A stretch of DNA of 57,025 nt from Paenibacillus phytorum. Lineage in GTDB: Bacteria; Bacillota; Bacilli; Paenibacillales; NBRC-103111. Each line of letters starts with the position of its first letter. Position 1 is the stretch's first letter. This document shows, in pieces, positions 1 to 8,550 of this stretch. The position numbers were made by a program, and so were the translations under genes. The notes under the pieces were generated by a model. That model was not told the origin of the DNA. It ran no database searches and worked only from the letters and a program-made list of their open reading frames with translations. The DNA lies in NCBI RefSeq assembly GCF_013141715.1, contig NZ_WHOA01000064.1:1-57025 (forward strand), given 5' to 3'.

Positions 1-237
1 AGCTCGTACATCAATTGCAAGCACTTTTTTTCTTGTCAATTTCTATCGTTCTCTGTCGGAAAGCAATAATAACATAGCTTGCTGTTTGAATGCAAGTCCC
101 ATTTAATGACTCATGGTGATTTGCCGCTTCAAAGCAACGAGGAATAATGTAACACGTAGAGAAACCAATTACAACCCTTTTGGAAATGTTCCATAATTGC
201 AATTGTTTTGAATTGTTCCTACATAGAATCCAAACAC

Positions 238-263
238 AAAGGATGCAGCCCTCTGCATCCTTT
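238..263. terminator. 11-bp perfect hairpin, possible weak bidirectional terminator
   Basis: An inverted repeat with arms AAAGGATGCAG and CTGCATCCTTT is separated by a 4-base loop. It lies about 100 bp beyond the stop codon of the VOC gene, which reads toward it. Only three Ts follow the stem on either strand, so it is a weak intrinsic terminator at best. I see nothing else in bases 1-362; a 63-codon frame there has no ribosome binding site or recognisable sequence. Confidence 0.4.
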
Positions 264-362
264 GAAGCTCATTAGTATTCCATTCTATCTATTGAAGGAA
301 AATTCAAGGGGGAATCTACAACTCAAGTAAAAGGGTTGCCTTATCTAGCAGATTATTACGAA

Positions 363-752
363 TCAACGCGTAGATTGAAAGAATTCGATACGCTCTCCGT
401 CTAAACCATTAAAGAAGAAGTATCTGGAGCCATTCGGAAGGGTCGTAATCTCAGCATCCAGCTGCTCAACTCCCAATCCTTTGATTCTTGTAAATTCCTC
501 TTCAATATCATCCACAGTAAAGGCCAAATGATGAACTTTTCCCTCTTGCGGTAAACCCGCGTTATAACCCTCTATTAATTCAACTTCAGTTTCATTTAAT
601 GCTTCAAAGCCAAGAAAACCGAGTTTGATCACACCATTCGTATGTAACAAAGTACCTTTGTGCTTAAGTCCAATCACATCTTCATAGAAACGGATCGATG
701 CTTCCAAGTTCGCTACCATTACACCGACATGCTCCATTTTCAAAACTGCCAT
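363..752 (-). CDS. VOC (glyoxalase/bleomycin-resistance fold) family protein
   Basis: A protein of 129 residues with the pattern of the vicinal oxygen chelate superfamily: MEHVGVMVANLEASIRFY at the start of the first beta-alpha-beta module and KVHHLAFTVDDIEEEF at the start of the second, ending in NGLDGERIEFFQ. Such proteins bind a metal through His/Glu residues and act as lyases, dioxygenases or resistance proteins; the substrate cannot be told from sequence. The second ATG (base 752) is chosen because GGAGGAGGT lies 9 bases upstream of it, whereas the first in-frame ATG at 776 overlaps the upstream purine run. The gene stands alone, about 70 bp after a small hypothetical gene on the same strand. 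Confidence 0.85.
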   Translation of the reverse strand: MAVLKMEHVGVMVANLEASIRFYEDVIGLKHKGTLLHTNGVIKLGFLGFEALNETEVELIEGYNAGLPQEGKVHHLAFTVDDIEEEFTRIKGLGVEQLDAEITTLPNGSRYFFFNGLDGERIEFFQSTR

Positions 753-821
753 CTGTACATAACCTCCTCCATTCATCTCCTTCTATTGTAACGAAAAGAG
801 CATGAGAGGACTAGACCGTCT

Positions 822-1043
822 TTAAGAGATACTGAGCGTTTCCATTTCGCCATCCAGCGAGAAGAGCGTCACTTCTTTATTCGTAATATTGACCAAACCA
901 ATATCATCAAATACTTTTCTCACTTGAGCATTGGATAAATGCTTCACTATGGTTTGAGCCGCTATCTGTAAATGATCCTGATACATGGATTCAAAAAACA
1001 TAAGAACTTCTTTTTCCCCGACTAGAATTTTCGCGTGCATCAT
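822..1043 (-). CDS. small hypothetical protein
   Basis: A 73-residue frame of mixed charge without signal peptide or membrane segment. It contains a possible helical stretch (QIAAQTIVKHLSNAQVRKVF) followed by two short beta-like stretches (LVNITNKEVTLFSLDGEM). I do not recognise the family. A G-rich run (GGGGGTG) lies about 8 bases before tandem ATG codons. The VOC gene follows on the same strand about 70 bp downstream, so the two might be co-transcribed. It could still be a chance frame. Confidence 0.5.
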   Translation of the reverse strand: MMHAKILVGEKEVLMFFESMYQDHLQIAAQTIVKHLSNAQVRKVFDDIGLVNITNKEVTLFSLDGEMETLSIS

Positions 1044-1200
1044 CCCATTAACACCCCCATTATCAATGGTTCAATTGTATAATTTGGAATCTAGGAAAGT
1101 GTCAGAACTTTATTAGGTTTATGTTAGGTTCATAGATTTCGCCTTAGATATAAAGTCAGTGTATACTAGAGTAAAGAAGACGAGGTGGGAGGGTGCAAAT

Positions 1201-1494
1201 ATGAGATTACTAAAGCTTCTTCAAATCTATGAAGTGGACGGGATTACACCCAAGCATCGATCGGAACGATTCAATTTTGATGAAATTCAAGGGCAAACAT
1301 TCCGTGAAATGAACCCTACTGAGGTTGGGTGCCCAATGATCCTATCAGGCGTCCATCAATATATACCCTTCAAAACAACTAGAGTTCAAGCAATAGATCG
1401 GGACGGATTGGATTTCCGGGTACTGACACGCAATACTATCTATCATTTTGAAGTTTATACGGAACGACAAGCCACTTCACCTTTGGAAGGTTAA
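1201..1494 (+). CDS. small hypothetical protein
   Basis: A 97-residue soluble protein beginning MRLLKLLQIYEVDG. The start at 1201 is preferred over the longer frame from 1159 because a GGTGGGAGGG tract precedes this ATG at normal distance. A TATACT-like -10 box sits at 1162-1167, though no clear -35 is visible. The family is unknown to me; the sequence has conserved-looking Arg, Phe and Gly positions typical of small beta-rich proteins. The stop codon lies inside an intrinsic terminator hairpin, which supports the frame as a real single-gene transcript. Confidence 0.7.
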   Translation: MRLLKLLQIYEVDGITPKHRSERFNFDEIQGQTFREMNPTEVGCPMILSGVHQYIPFKTTRVQAIDRDGLDFRVLTRNTIYHFEVYTERQATSPLEG

Positions 1495-1505
1495 TGGCTT
1501 TTTTT
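1469..1505 (+). terminator. intrinsic terminator overlapping the 3' end of the small gene
   Basis: A two-tier hairpin: outer arms AAGCCA/TGGCTT and inner arms ACCTT/AAGGT, followed by a run of seven Ts. The last codons and TAA stop (1492-1494) of the preceding gene lie within the stem-loop. Confidence 0.85.
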
Positions 1506-1619
1506 GTTGTTTCATCTAATAACAATTTCTTCACTTCTCAAAATCTACCATTTCCCCTTATACTAATAGATGGGCTTATTAACCGCAGTTCTATTAATTG
1601 AAGGAGGAATTTTTAACAC

Positions 1620-3770
1620 ATGAAAAAAACATTGACCACCCGCCTTACAGCGCTCGCTCTTGTTACCGTTCTTACTAGCTCTTTCGCTAGCAGCCTAGCA
1701 TTTGCTGAAACAGCAGCACCCTCTTCTCCCGCTTCAATGAAATCAGATTTGCGTCTTGCCATTGATAACGGCGCTATTGAGGGCTACGGGGATACCGACT
1801 ACCGCGGTGCAAATGCTGCTACTCGCGCTGAAGTGGTAACAATGATTAACCGTGCTGCCAAGCTGAAAAGTGCAGATCTTGGTTCTGTCACGTTCACGGA
1901 CCTTGCAAATTGGCAAAAACAAGCGGTTGCGAATGCCGTTGCAGCTAAACTCATTAGCGGCTTTGCTGACGGTACGTTTCACCCGAATGCTGCCGTTACT
2001 CGCCAAGAGCTTGCTGAGTTGATCGTTAAAGTCGTAACTGGCGGCCAACTGCCAAAAGTGAACGAGAATGTGTTGAACTACTTCAAAGATTCCTCCTCCA
2101 TCGCTAAAGAATCCCGACCTTATGTCGCCTATGCCGTTATCAGCGGAATTTTCACACCTACCCTTGACGGTAACTTCAATCCTACTGCGGAAGTAACGCG
2201 TGATGAAGTAGCTAAGGCCCTTAAGCCTATTTTATTTAAAGTGGTCGATATTTTAACAACGAACGATATTCACGGTAAAATTGAAGTCGGCTTCGATAAA
2301 AAGCGAAATCAGGGTCAAGGCGGTATCGAAACACTCGGTGGTATCGTGACCGATTTCCGTGCTGTAAATCCAAAAGGAACGGTCGTTGTTGATGGCGGGG
2401 ACGCATGGCAAGGTACGCTGATTTCCAATACGACGAATGGTCAATCCGTGATGGATACGATGGCGCAAGTGCAATATGATGCCGCGGCTATCGGAAACCA
2501 CGAGTTCGACTTCGGTCGCGACGTTCTGATCGACAACATTAAGAAAGCTAAATTCCCTATTCTCGGGGCTAATATTATCGATGATAAAACAGGTAAACGC
2601 GTTGACTGGACACAACCCTATGTCATTGTTGAGAAAGATGGCCTGAAAATCGGTATCATCGGCTTCGCAACGCCACAAACGACAACAACAACGAAATCAA
2701 CAAACATTGAAGGCCTTTCCTTTGTAAATCCAGTTCCTATGGCTAAAGAATTGTCTGCTGAGCTTCGCGCTAAAGGTGTCGACATCATTATGGTTACCTC
2801 CCACCTACCAGGTGAGCAAAACCAAAAATCTGCTGAAATCATTAGTGAGCTTGCTGATCTTGCAAAAGGCACTGGGAATGGCACCCTTGACGCGATTGTC
2901 GGTGGTCACTCCCATATGCGTGTTGCCGGTATCGTGAATGGCATTCCTGTTGTAGAGGCTCAAAGCTGGCTGTATGCGGTTGGGCACATTCAACTGTTTG
3001 TAGACAAATCCACAAAGCAAGTCGTATCCTCGAATGCAAGCTTGCTGGAAACATATACGAACCTGACGACAGCTGACGCAAAGATTCACCAAACGGTTGA
3101 AGATTATAAAGCCAAAATTTCGGCAAAATCCGGAGAGGTTGAAGTCGTTGCTGCAGAGCCGCTAACTCGTAAATCTTTCCGCTTTGCTACCAATGGTGGA
3201 GTTGATCGCGACGGCGCTTCCCAATTAGGAAACAGCATCACAGATGCCATGCGCGCTTCTGAGAAATCCGATATTGCCTTCACTAATATTGGCGGTATTC
3301 GCGCTGATGTAGACAAAGGTGAGTTGACGTATGGCAAAATGTTTGAAGTGTTCCCTTTCGGCAATTACAACGTAACGGGCACAATGACTGCTGCTCAAAT
3401 CAAAAAAGCACTCGAAGTTACAGATAAGTACACAAATCTTCCGGCTATTCAATTCTCCGGCATGAAAGTAGAATGGGACAGCACGAAGCCACTCGGTGAG
3501 AAATATTCCAAAATTACCCTGGTAGATGGCACACCAATTTATGTCGATGGCAAGTTTAATACAGACCGTACATTCAAAGTAACAACCAATGATTTTATGG
3601 CTACTGGCAGTGGCGATGGCTTTACGGTATTTGGTGAAGTGAAAGATTGGAAAGATGGCGCCATCATGCTGGACGCTTGGGTGAATTATGCTAATTCCCT
3701 GAAAGCTGCTGGTAAAGAACTATCTGTGCAGGACGATGGTCGCGATGTGCGTTTGGATTTGAAGAAATAA
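1620..3770 (+). CDS. cell-surface 5'-nucleotidase/metallophosphatase with three N-terminal SLH domains
   Basis: A 716-residue exported enzyme that probably hydrolyses extracellular nucleotides to nucleosides. Residues 1-29 form a signal peptide ending AFA. Three S-layer homology modules follow (about 38-80, 96-146 and 158-205), each with the TR-x-E core (ATRAEVV, VTRQELAEL, VTRDEVAKAL); these tether proteins to pyruvylated secondary cell-wall polymer. The metallophosphatase domain (about 207-440) shows TNDIHGK, GGDAWQG, GNHEFDFG, TSHLPGE and GGHSHMR, the expected metal ligands. The C-terminal nucleotidase domain has NIGGIRAD, FPFGNYN and TTNDFMATGSGDGF for substrate binding. GGAGGAA precedes the ATG. 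The gene is monocistronic, ending before a hairpin shared with the convergent kinase gene. Confidence 0.93.
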   Translation: MKKTLTTRLTALALVTVLTSSFASSLAFAETAAPSSPASMKSDLRLAIDNGAIEGYGDTDYRGANAATRAEVVTMINRAAKLKSADLGSVTFTDLANWQKQAVANAVAAKLISGFADGTFHPNAAVTRQELAELIVKVVTGGQLPKVNENVLNYFKDSSSIAKESRPYVAYAVISGIFTPTLDGNFNPTAEVTRDEVAKALKPILFKVVDILTTNDIHGKIEVGFDKKRNQGQGGIETLGGIVTDFRAVNPKGTVVVDGGDAWQGTLISNTTNGQSVMDTMAQVQYDAAAIGNHEFDFGRDVLIDNIKKAKFPILGANIIDDKTGKRVDWTQPYVIVEKDGLKIGIIGFATPQTTTTTKSTNIEGLSFVNPVPMAKELSAELRAKGVDIIMVTSHLPGEQNQKSAEIISELADLAKGTGNGTLDAIVGGHSHMRVAGIVNGIPVVEAQSWLYAVGHIQLFVDKSTKQVVSSNASLLETYTNLTTADAKIHQTVEDYKAKISAKSGEVEVVAAEPLTRKSFRFATNGGVDRDGASQLGNSITDAMRASEKSDIAFTNIGGIRADVDKGELTYGKMFEVFPFGNYNVTGTMTAAQIKKALEVTDKYTNLPAIQFSGMKVEWDSTKPLGEKYSKITLVDGTPIYVDGKFNTDRTFKVTTNDFMATGSGDGFTVFGEVKDWKDGAIMLDAWVNYANSLKAAGKELSVQDDGRDVRLDLKK

Positions 3771-3880
3771 GCTATCATTAATTATTAACCTCATACAAGG
3801 ATAAACGACTTCGTCGTCCTTCTGGGACGAGCGCGTTTGTCAAGGTAGATGCGAAGCAAAAGTATAAAACTTATACTTTC
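3771..3880. other. intergenic hairpins after the nucleotidase gene
   Basis: Two small inverted repeats are visible. TCGTCC/GGACGA at 3814-3830 has a 5-base loop and competes with an overlapping CGAC/GTCG hairpin. AAAGTATAA/TTATACTTT at 3859-3879 is a perfect 9-bp AT-rich palindrome with a 3-base loop. They lie in the presumed 3' untranslated region of the nucleotidase mRNA; function unknown. Confidence 0.4.
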
Positions 3881-3892
3881 TTATCTACAAAT

Positions 3893-3945
3893 AAAAAAAG
3901 GCCTTTGACCGCATCCAAAAATGGATAGGGTCAAAGGTCTTTCTA
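3893..3945. terminator. bidirectional terminator between convergent genes
   Basis: Stem arms CCTTTGACC/GGTCAAAGG with an inner GCATCC/TGGAT extension are flanked by an A-run on the left and a T-rich tract on the right. On the minus strand the hairpin is followed by seven Ts, making it a strong terminator for the hybrid kinase gene. It can also stop transcripts from the nucleotidase gene. Confidence 0.85.
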
Positions 3946-6636
3946 TTTGGTCAGCCATACACGCATCAGGGATAGCAATTGGCTTAAATTAAGCGGTTTG
4001 CTAATATAATCGGAGGCTCCTGCTTGCAAGCAAATGTCCCTGTCCTGTTTCATAGCCTTGGCCGTCAATGCAATAATCGGCACTTTCTCAAATCGGGTAT
4101 CTTTCCTAATCATTCGCATGGCTTCGTAACCATCCATAACAGGCATCATGATATCCATAAGTATGAGATCGATGTCTTGATCTTTCTTCATGATCTCCAA
4201 ACATTCCTGTCCATTATGAGCAACGGTAACCAGTATTCCTTCTTTCTCAAAAGCATTGCTTAGAGCGAACACATTCCGAACGTCATCGTCGACGACAAGT
4301 ACTTTTCTTCCGCTAAAATTGTTCCTCTCTGCTGGATCAGCGGCTTTCTTATAGGCATCCCTAAGCAGAAAGTCACTTATCATTGGGGAAGACGCAGCTG
4401 CAGCTTCCTTCTGCATGGATTCAGTTTCATTAAAGACATGCTCCAATGAAGGAACATAAAGCGTGAAGGTACTGCCTACTCCCTCTTCGCTTTGCATAAT
4501 AACCCTACCACCAAGAAGTCGGGCTAATTCACGGCTTATCGATAATCCAAGGCCTGTCCCTCCATATTTACGATTCGTTGTTCCATCCGCCTGGCGAAAC
4601 GGCTCGAAGATCAATTGCTGCTTCTCAGGAGATATCCCAATCCCTGTATCTTTTACGGATATGACCAGAACTTGTCTATGTTTAGCCAATGGCAGAAACT
4701 CTTTAATCTGCTCCTCGCTGCACATACTCAAATTCACCTGAACAGAGCCCTTATGTGTAAATTTAAAGGCATTCGAGAGTAAATTTTTAATAATTTGGCT
4801 TAATCGCTGTTCATCCGTATAGAAAATATCTGGAACCTGTAAATCGCGCACGATGCTAAAAGTGAGACTTTGCTGTTCGGCCACCTTTGCAAATTGACTT
4901 CGCAATATATCGGGAAGCTCTGATACATTCATTTCACCGACATGAATATCTAATTTGCCAGCTTCGACTTTGGATAGATCAAGAATATCGTTAATCAGAT
5001 GCAGAAGATCATTCCCTGAAGAATGAATAACACGGGCGTACTCTTGCTCTTCTTTGGTCAACGAACCCTGTTTATTTTCTTGTAGCATTTGGGAAAGGAT
5101 AAGCACACTGTTTAATGGGGTACGGAGTTCGTGTGACATATTTGCCAAAAATTCCGATTTATATCGAGAACTTTGCTGCAGCTGAACCGCATGTTCTTCA
5201 AAAGATGCTTTGATATTCTCTAGCTCCCGTGACCTTTCTTCCGCAAATCGATTCTGTTCTTCCAACTGTTCATTCGTCATGTGCAGTTCTTCTTGTTGCG
5301 TTTGAAGTTCTTCCGTCATGATCTGATATTCTTTTAAAAGCCGCTCAACTTCAACACGCGTTTGCACACTATGTACAATTGTACCTAATACTTCGAGAAT
5401 ATCTTCAAGCAGCTCAAGCTGCAGCGGAGTAAATTTATCAAAGGAGGCCAGCTCCATGACAGCAATAACTTCATTGTTATGTAAAATGGGTACGATCAGA
5501 ACACTTTGAGCTTTCGCCGCTCCAAGTCCAGACGATAGGGTAATGTAACTATCTGGTATATTGGTTAGGTGAAACATTCGCTTCTCAACCGCACATTGAC
5601 CGACTAGTCCATCTCCCAATTTGAATCGGTGAACCCCAATGCCATCGCTCCCCCCCATGACCGCATAAGATGCCAACTTAATCATAGAATCCTTGTCTTC
5701 ATAGGAAGAACGAAGATATAGAAGACCGTAAGAAGCATCAAACAGTTCAGCCGCTTTACTAATAAAGGATTTCCCAAGTGTTTCCATATCCGAGATCCCT
5801 TGAAGCATATGAACGACTTCCGTTAATTTTCGCTGCTGCCACTCCATCTCTTCTTGATTCTCAAGCAGAACATTCATTGCTTCCGCAAGATCTTTCACCT
5901 CATCGTTCATGGTAACTTGTATACGTTTAGAACGATCTCTCTTCGATGAACTTAAATTCATAATACTTCGTGTTACTTTTTTAATCGTCCCTACGATAGA
6001 TCGGGAAATTAATAATGCAGCTGCTATTGAAAATATAACAACAAGCGTTAACATGACGAATAGAGACGTGGTCAGCATCTGATTCTGTGCATCTAAGTGC
6101 GCTGCTCTTTGCTTGGTAAGTCCCATTTCAACACTGCGAAAGCGATCTAACTGTGAGCGTATATCATCAATAACTTGCTTCCCAAGTAAAAAATTATAAT
6201 CAAAATACGTTTCGTTATTAACGTTATTTCTCATCGAAGATAGGGACTTTCCTCCGCTCTGCTGAAGCCATCGTTCGATTGACGCCTTAATGGAAGAAAG
6301 ATTTTGCTCCTGTATGCTATTATCTCGAGTCAGCTGACTGAGACGACTGTAGGATTCCCTCCACTTCGACTCGCCTACGTTGTAGGGTTCTAAATAGCTG
6401 AGAACACCCGTAAGTAAATAGCCCCGCTGCCCGCTTTCCATATCCATCACATATTTTTCGATACGATTCGTTTCATTATGGACGGCAAAATCATGCTCGA
6501 TGATATAATTTCTATCTTTCTGCATGGAGATCACTTGATAATTAACTAATACAAATGAAATGGTTAAACAGACAATGATGAACATATACCCAATCATAAT
6601 CTTGGAACGGATACCAAATCTATTTTTCCCCATCAT
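3943..6636 (-). CDS. membrane hybrid sensor histidine kinase (CHASE3-HAMP-GAF-HisKA-HATPase-REC)
   Basis: An 897-residue membrane kinase. TM1 (about 12-34) and TM2 (about 188-210) bracket an extracellular helical CHASE3-type sensor region. A HAMP linker, a GAF domain (about 290-430) and a coiled coil rich in Glu and Gln follow. The phosphoacceptor is His502 in SHELRTPLN; the ATPase part has NLLSNAFKF, DTGIGI and GGTGLGLSISREL. A C-terminal receiver carries DDD at its acidic pocket, phosphorylatable Asp828 (LMDIMMPVMDG) and SKPLN. No separate regulator, phosphotransfer protein or target gene lies beside it, so its partner and stimulus are unknown. AAGGAAGGG precedes tandem ATG codons. A strong terminator follows the stop codon directly. 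Confidence 0.93.
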   Translation of the reverse strand: MMGKNRFGIRSKIMIGYMFIIVCLTISFVLVNYQVISMQKDRNYIIEHDFAVHNETNRIEKYVMDMESGQRGYLLTGVLSYLEPYNVGESKWRESYSRLSQLTRDNSIQEQNLSSIKASIERWLQQSGGKSLSSMRNNVNNETYFDYNFLLGKQVIDDIRSQLDRFRSVEMGLTKQRAAHLDAQNQMLTTSLFVMLTLVVIFSIAAALLISRSIVGTIKKVTRSIMNLSSSKRDRSKRIQVTMNDEVKDLAEAMNVLLENQEEMEWQQRKLTEVVHMLQGISDMETLGKSFISKAAELFDASYGLLYLRSSYEDKDSMIKLASYAVMGGSDGIGVHRFKLGDGLVGQCAVEKRMFHLTNIPDSYITLSSGLGAAKAQSVLIVPILHNNEVIAVMELASFDKFTPLQLELLEDILEVLGTIVHSVQTRVEVERLLKEYQIMTEELQTQQEELHMTNEQLEEQNRFAEERSRELENIKASFEEHAVQLQQSSRYKSEFLANMSHELRTPLNSVLILSQMLQENKQGSLTKEEQEYARVIHSSGNDLLHLINDILDLSKVEAGKLDIHVGEMNVSELPDILRSQFAKVAEQQSLTFSIVRDLQVPDIFYTDEQRLSQIIKNLLSNAFKFTHKGSVQVNLSMCSEEQIKEFLPLAKHRQVLVISVKDTGIGISPEKQQLIFEPFRQADGTTNRKYGGTGLGLSISRELARLLGGRVIMQSEEGVGSTFTLYVPSLEHVFNETESMQKEAAAASSPMISDFLLRDAYKKAADPAERNNFSGRKVLVVDDDVRNVFALSNAFEKEGILVTVAHNGQECLEIMKKDQDIDLILMDIMMPVMDGYEAMRMIRKDTRFEKVPIIALTAKAMKQDRDICLQAGASDYISKPLNLSQLLSLMRVWLTK

Positions 6637-6803
6637 GCTGCAGTCCCTTCCTTTAGTAAGAATTCGCCTTATACGTGTATTATACTATGTTCTCCAAAAA
6701 ATGGGATATGGAGATTATATATACTTTACTACTTTACCAAGTTAATGTATTATTATAGTAACGCATTAAATTAAAATAATTTAAATAAATAGGAGTGATT
6801 ATT

Positions 6804-7919
6804 ATGAGTCGGACAATTAAACACATCCGCCCTCGCAGCGTTCTTTCACGCATGAAGCCTTACTCTCCTGGGAAACCCATTTGGGAAGTTCAACGAGAAT
6901 TAGGTATCGAAAAGGTCACCAAGCTTGCTTCTAACGAAAATCCTATAGGCCCTTCGCCACTAGCACTAACAGCCATTCAAGCTTATCTGACCGATATCCA
7001 TCGCTACCCCGACGCCGACACGATTGATCTTAGGGGGGCAATTGCGGAGAAATTACAACTTTCTTCTGATGAAGTCCTTGTAACCAATGGAGCCGATGAA
7101 CTCATTACACTTATTTCGGAGACATTTTTGGAACCAGGGGATGAGATTATTGTTCCTTCTCCAACTTTTAGCGAATATGAATTCGGGGCTAATTTAATGG
7201 GCGCAAGTGTCGTGCAAGTACCGCTTCGTGAAGATTACCGTTATGATGTTGACGATATACTCGCTGCTGTAACTGAACAAACCAAACTGCTTTATATTTG
7301 CTCACCTAACAATCCAACAGGCACATATATGAAGAAACAAGATTTACACCGGCTTATGGATGAGCTCCCTTCCTATGTTCTTGTTATTTTCGATGGGGCT
7401 TATAGTCACTTTGTGACGGCGGATGATTATAGCGATGGGTTGGAGCTTGTGCGTTTGGGCTACCCCATCGTCGTCACACAAACCTTTTCGAAAATATACG
7501 GATTGGCTGGTATTCGTGTAGGGTATGGCATCGCGTCACCAAGTATTTTGCATAGTATCCGTCAGGTCAAAGAACCATTCAATGTGAATGCTTTAGCACA
7601 AGTTGGCGCTACTGCAGCGATTAAGGATGATCAGCATCTTGATGCGACACGTGAGATGAATGCTCGCGGGAGAGAGCAGTTATATGAAAGCTTGCAGGCA
7701 ATGGGATTGAAATTCACACGCAGCATGAGTAATTTCCTATTGGTTGAGCTTGGCCCGGACGCTAAAAACATCTATGAAAAGCTGATGAATAAAGGCATTA
7801 TTATTCGTTATGGCGGAGCTTGGAACCTTCCTAATCATGTGCGGATTTCAGTTGGGACGTCGGACGATCATAGGGTATTAATCGAGGCGCTTCGAGAAAT
7901 ATTCGTTCAGCAAACCTGA
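6804..7919 (+). CDS. hisC: histidinol-phosphate aminotransferase family (HisC-like)
   Basis: A 371-residue fold-type I PLP aminotransferase that fits HisC, the enzyme converting imidazole acetol phosphate to histidinol phosphate. Visible motifs are KLASNENPIGPSP near the N-terminus, SPNNPTGT, FDGAYSHF, and Lys230 in TFSKIYGLAGIRVGYG, which forms the Schiff base with PLP; RISVG near the C-terminus holds the carboxylate-binding Arg. The ATG at 6804 has AGGAG eight bases upstream; an upstream in-frame GTG at 6795 overlaps that ribosome binding site and is rejected. The gene is not in a histidine operon, so it could instead serve aromatic amino acids, as some HisC paralogues do. Confidence 0.87.
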   Translation: MSRTIKHIRPRSVLSRMKPYSPGKPIWEVQRELGIEKVTKLASNENPIGPSPLALTAIQAYLTDIHRYPDADTIDLRGAIAEKLQLSSDEVLVTNGADELITLISETFLEPGDEIIVPSPTFSEYEFGANLMGASVVQVPLREDYRYDVDDILAAVTEQTKLLYICSPNNPTGTYMKKQDLHRLMDELPSYVLVIFDGAYSHFVTADDYSDGLELVRLGYPIVVTQTFSKIYGLAGIRVGYGIASPSILHSIRQVKEPFNVNALAQVGATAAIKDDQHLDATREMNARGREQLYESLQAMGLKFTRSMSNFLLVELGPDAKNIYEKLMNKGIIIRYGGAWNLPNHVRISVGTSDDHRVLIEALREIFVQQT

Positions 7920-8040
7920 TTTCATCGCCACAGCCCAAAAACGCCTTGAACGATAAGCCGAAACCTACCGCCAATTGTTTGCGCCCAATCAAATATGCTA
8001 CAATACTAACAATTATTGTCTCATGGGGGTAAGCGAAACA

Positions 8041-8508
8041 ATGCTTAAGGAATTTAAAGATTTTGCATTCAAAGGGAACATGGTAGATTTGGCTGTTGGG
8101 GTTATTATTGGAGGAGCTTTTGGGAAGGTTATTACTTCGATTGTAAATGATTTAATTATGCCGCTTGTTGGATTGCTAATTGGCAAAGTGAAGTTCAATG
8201 ATCTCTTTATTTCATTAAATGGCAAGCATTACGATACCCTTAAAGATGCGGTTGCAGCTAGTGCGCCTACCTTTAATTACGGACAATTCATTTCGACCTT
8301 CCTAGACTTTCTAATTGTTGCTTTTGTCATTTTCCTTGTTATCAAACAGCTTAGCAAGTTCCGCAAGAAGGAAGAGCCGAAAGAAAAAACGGTAACATCC
8401 AAATCTTGTCCGCACTGCTTGTCCGAAATTCCTGTACAAGCTACACGCTGTAAGTTCTGTACTTCAGAGCTGTCATCAGGTACTGCAGTTTCCGGTAGTA
8501 TTCAATAA
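8041..8508 (+). CDS. mscL: large-conductance mechanosensitive channel with C-terminal zinc ribbon
   Basis: A 155-residue MscL that should open under membrane tension to release solutes during hypo-osmotic shock. The N-terminus [20 protein letters not shown] and TM1 (about 17-45, with GGAFGKV) are typical; TM2 is about 84-102 ([15 protein letters not shown]). After a charged linker (KKEEPKEK) comes a treble-clef-like zinc ribbon with Cys123, Cys126, Cys137 and Cys140 (CPHC, CKFC), replacing the usual short C-terminal helix; the protein is about 20 residues longer than plain MscL. GGGGGTAAG precedes the ATG at 8041; upstream in-frame ATGs lack such a site. The gene ends 4 bases before a bidirectional terminator. 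Confidence 0.92.
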   Translation: MLKEFKDFAFKGNMVDLAVGVIIGGAFGKVITSIVNDLIMPLVGLLIGKVKFNDLFISLNGKHYDTLKDAVAASAPTFNYGQFISTFLDFLIVAFVIFLVIKQLSKFRKKEEPKEKTVTSKSCPHCLSEIPVQATRCKFCTSELSSGTAVSGSIQ

Positions 8509-8512
8509 TGCT

Positions 8513-8550
8513 AAAAGCCCGAATCGAATTATATCGATTCGGGCTTTTTT
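8513..8550. terminator. bidirectional terminator overlapping the dehydrogenase 3' end
   Basis: Perfect 15-bp stem (AAAAGCCCGAATCGA and its complement) with a 6-base loop, ending in six Ts on the plus strand and four on the minus strand. It serves mscL. On the opposite strand the stem itself encodes the last residues (KKPESI-stop) of the convergent short-chain dehydrogenase. Confidence 0.9.

Noticed and set aside
11..202. 63-codon frame on the minus strand at the window start
   Set aside because: No ribosome binding site and no recognisable protein features; length is within chance expectation.
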